Shown: one piece after another, positions 5,486-6,221 of the stretch
How the letters are laid out: every line of letters starts with the position of its first letter
Numbering within the stretch: position 1 is the stretch's first letter
NCBI GenBank assembly: GCA_030152225.1
Contig: JASLHL010000206.1
Span: 1-6,221 of the forward strand
Direction of reading: 5' to 3'
DNA length: 6,221 nt
DNA from: Flavobacterium sp.
Lineage (GTDB): Bacteria > Bacteroidota > Bacteroidia > Flavobacteriales > Flavobacteriaceae
Notes under the pieces: generated by a model
Told to the model about the DNA's origin: nothing
Database searches by the model: none
What the model saw: the letters and a program-made list of their open reading frames with translations, nothing else
Position numbers and translations under genes: made by a program

Positions 5486-6085
5486 ATGAATCGTTTCAGT
5501 TTAACCAAAACAACATGGAAATCTACGCTTTCCATTACCTTACTAGGGATAAGTTTATTTTTTACTTCCCTACCTGCATTTGCACAAGGAAAAGAACAAG
5601 TTACGATAAAAAACAAAACTTTTTCTTACGAAATTTCAAAAGAGAGTACTGCAGCTGATTTAAAAGCGATTGAAAAAGAAATCAATGCTGAAAAAGTAGC
5701 AAACCTTCGTTTTTCAAACATCAAGCGAAATTCCAATAATGAAATTATACAAATCACCACACAGTTTAATGATGAGAAAGGCTCCTCTCAAAAGAAAAGC
5801 GAATATAACTCACAGGGAATCAATCCTTTTTCAGTTATCATTCACGAGAAGGAAAATGGAGCTAAGTATTTAGAGATTCATTCTGATTTATATCAATACG
5901 CAACAAATATAGAAGAGGAGCTGCCTTTTATGCGCGATTTCTTACAGCAAAACTTTGATGCCCCAGTGGGAGATTCTTTAGAGTTTGCCCAAGATCCACT
6001 TCAAGACCTCATTCAATCCCTACAAACAGATATCAAGCAACAGCAAGAATTACTTCAAAAACTAATGCAAGAAAGTAGGAAATAG
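5486..6085 (+). CDS. Small exported protein of unknown function with a C-terminal coiled coil
   Basis: This 199-residue protein has a clear signal peptide: a basic start (MNRFSLTKTTWK), a hydrophobic core (about 14-28) and PAFA|Q near residue 33. It should be periplasmic or secreted; no lipobox Cys and no T9SS sorting domain are seen. Residues 35-125 contain KTFSYEISKESTAADLKAIE, LRFSNIKRNSNNEI and a strand-rich segment up to YLEIHSD. This pattern is reminiscent of periplasmic segments found in flavobacterial BlaR1/M56-type membrane peptidases (E-L-x-x-I, F-S-x-I-K-R-N), but that is recollection of a family pattern and was not tested. The C-terminal third (about 165-199, LIQSLQTDIKQQQELLQKLM) is Gln-rich and should form a coiled coil. 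The gene is divergent from the hydrolase with no partner downstream in view. The start at 5486 is set by the signal peptide. Confidence 0.8.
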   Translation: MNRFSLTKTTWKSTLSITLLGISLFFTSLPAFAQGKEQVTIKNKTFSYEISKESTAADLKAIEKEINAEKVANLRFSNIKRNSNNEIIQITTQFNDEKGSSQKKSEYNSQGINPFSVIIHEKENGAKYLEIHSDLYQYATNIEEELPFMRDFLQQNFDAPVGDSLEFAQDPLQDLIQSLQTDIKQQQELLQKLMQESRK

Positions 6086-6093
6086 TTTGGGGT

Positions 6094-6203
6094 GGTGCGT
6101 GGTGAGTGGTGAGTTGTGAGTTGTGAGTTGTAAACTATTAACTGATTAACTGATTAACTGTAAACTGATTAAATATAAACTACTAACTGTTAGCCTGTTA
6201 ACC
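6094..6203. repeat. Degenerate tandem array of 7-8 base units
   Basis: Fifteen consecutive units can be read without gaps. It starts with GGTGCGT, then GGTGAGT twice, TGTGAGT twice, TGTAAAC, TATTAAC, TGATTAAC twice, TGTAAAC and TGATTAAA, and continues with TATAAAC, TACTAAC, TGTTAGCC and TGTTAACC. The consensus drifts from GT-rich (GTGAGTT) to AT-rich (TGATTAAC) along the array. It begins nine bases after the stop codon of the exported protein gene. No reading frame, promoter or hairpin explains it. It looks like a minisatellite grown by slippage or a decayed intergenic repeat family. Confidence 0.75.
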
Positions 6204-6221
6204 AAAAACGCCTCCTTTGTG
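6204..6221 (-). terminator. Possible half of a terminator cut by the window edge
   Basis: The last bases are AAAAACGCCTCC followed by TTTGTG. An A run followed by a GC-rich arm is what the left half of a minus-strand (or bidirectional) terminator looks like; the matching GGAGGC arm would lie just outside. It would serve a gene entering from the right on the minus strand. Only half is visible, so this is a guess. Confidence 0.25.

Noticed and set aside
6094..6203. CRISPR-like array
   Set aside because: Units are 7-8 bases, contiguous and without spacers.

Overview
The window looks like part of the chromosome of a flavobacterium (Bacteroidota, Flavobacteriaceae; a Myroides-like genome is possible but not shown). 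The reasons are AT-rich DNA, no clear Shine-Dalgarno sites ahead of the genes, several matches to the Bacteroidota promoter pattern TTG-N(17-23)-TAnnTTTG, and a long secreted protein built like a type IX secretion system (T9SS) substrate.

Layout: (1) 1-1577, minus strand: a T9SS-type secreted protein with a signal peptide, a large N-terminal beta-type domain and three ~65-residue tandem repeats. The window edge cuts it exactly where its C-terminal sorting domain should begin. (2) 1578-2450: an 870-base gap with no long reading frame but much regulatory structure. It holds a possible minus-strand transcript with its own promoter, a palindrome in the promoter spacer, a pair of GGGTTTTCCCT boxes just upstream and a strong minus-strand terminator. 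It also holds a perfect 8-base-arm inverted repeat, a -7 element and a possible 27-residue small ORF ahead of the next operon. (3) 2451-4500, plus strand: a compact three-gene signalling operon: a seven-helix membrane protein, a short histidine kinase with one membrane helix and no sensor domain, and a NarL/LuxR-type response regulator. (4) 4527-5384, minus strand: a cytoplasmic alpha/beta hydrolase with a complete catalytic triad, convergent with the operon. (5) 5486-6085, plus strand: a small exported protein of unknown function, divergent from the hydrolase. (6) 6094-6203: a degenerate tandem array of 7-8 base units, then what may be half of a terminator at the window edge.

How the parts may work together (inference): the seven-helix protein probably senses a signal in the membrane and passes it to the kinase, which phosphorylates the regulator. 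The palindromes and paired boxes in the 870-base gap are reasonable targets for that regulator, either on its own operon or on the divergent minus-strand transcript and the surface protein gene. The hydrolase and the small exported protein show no evident link to the signalling genes.
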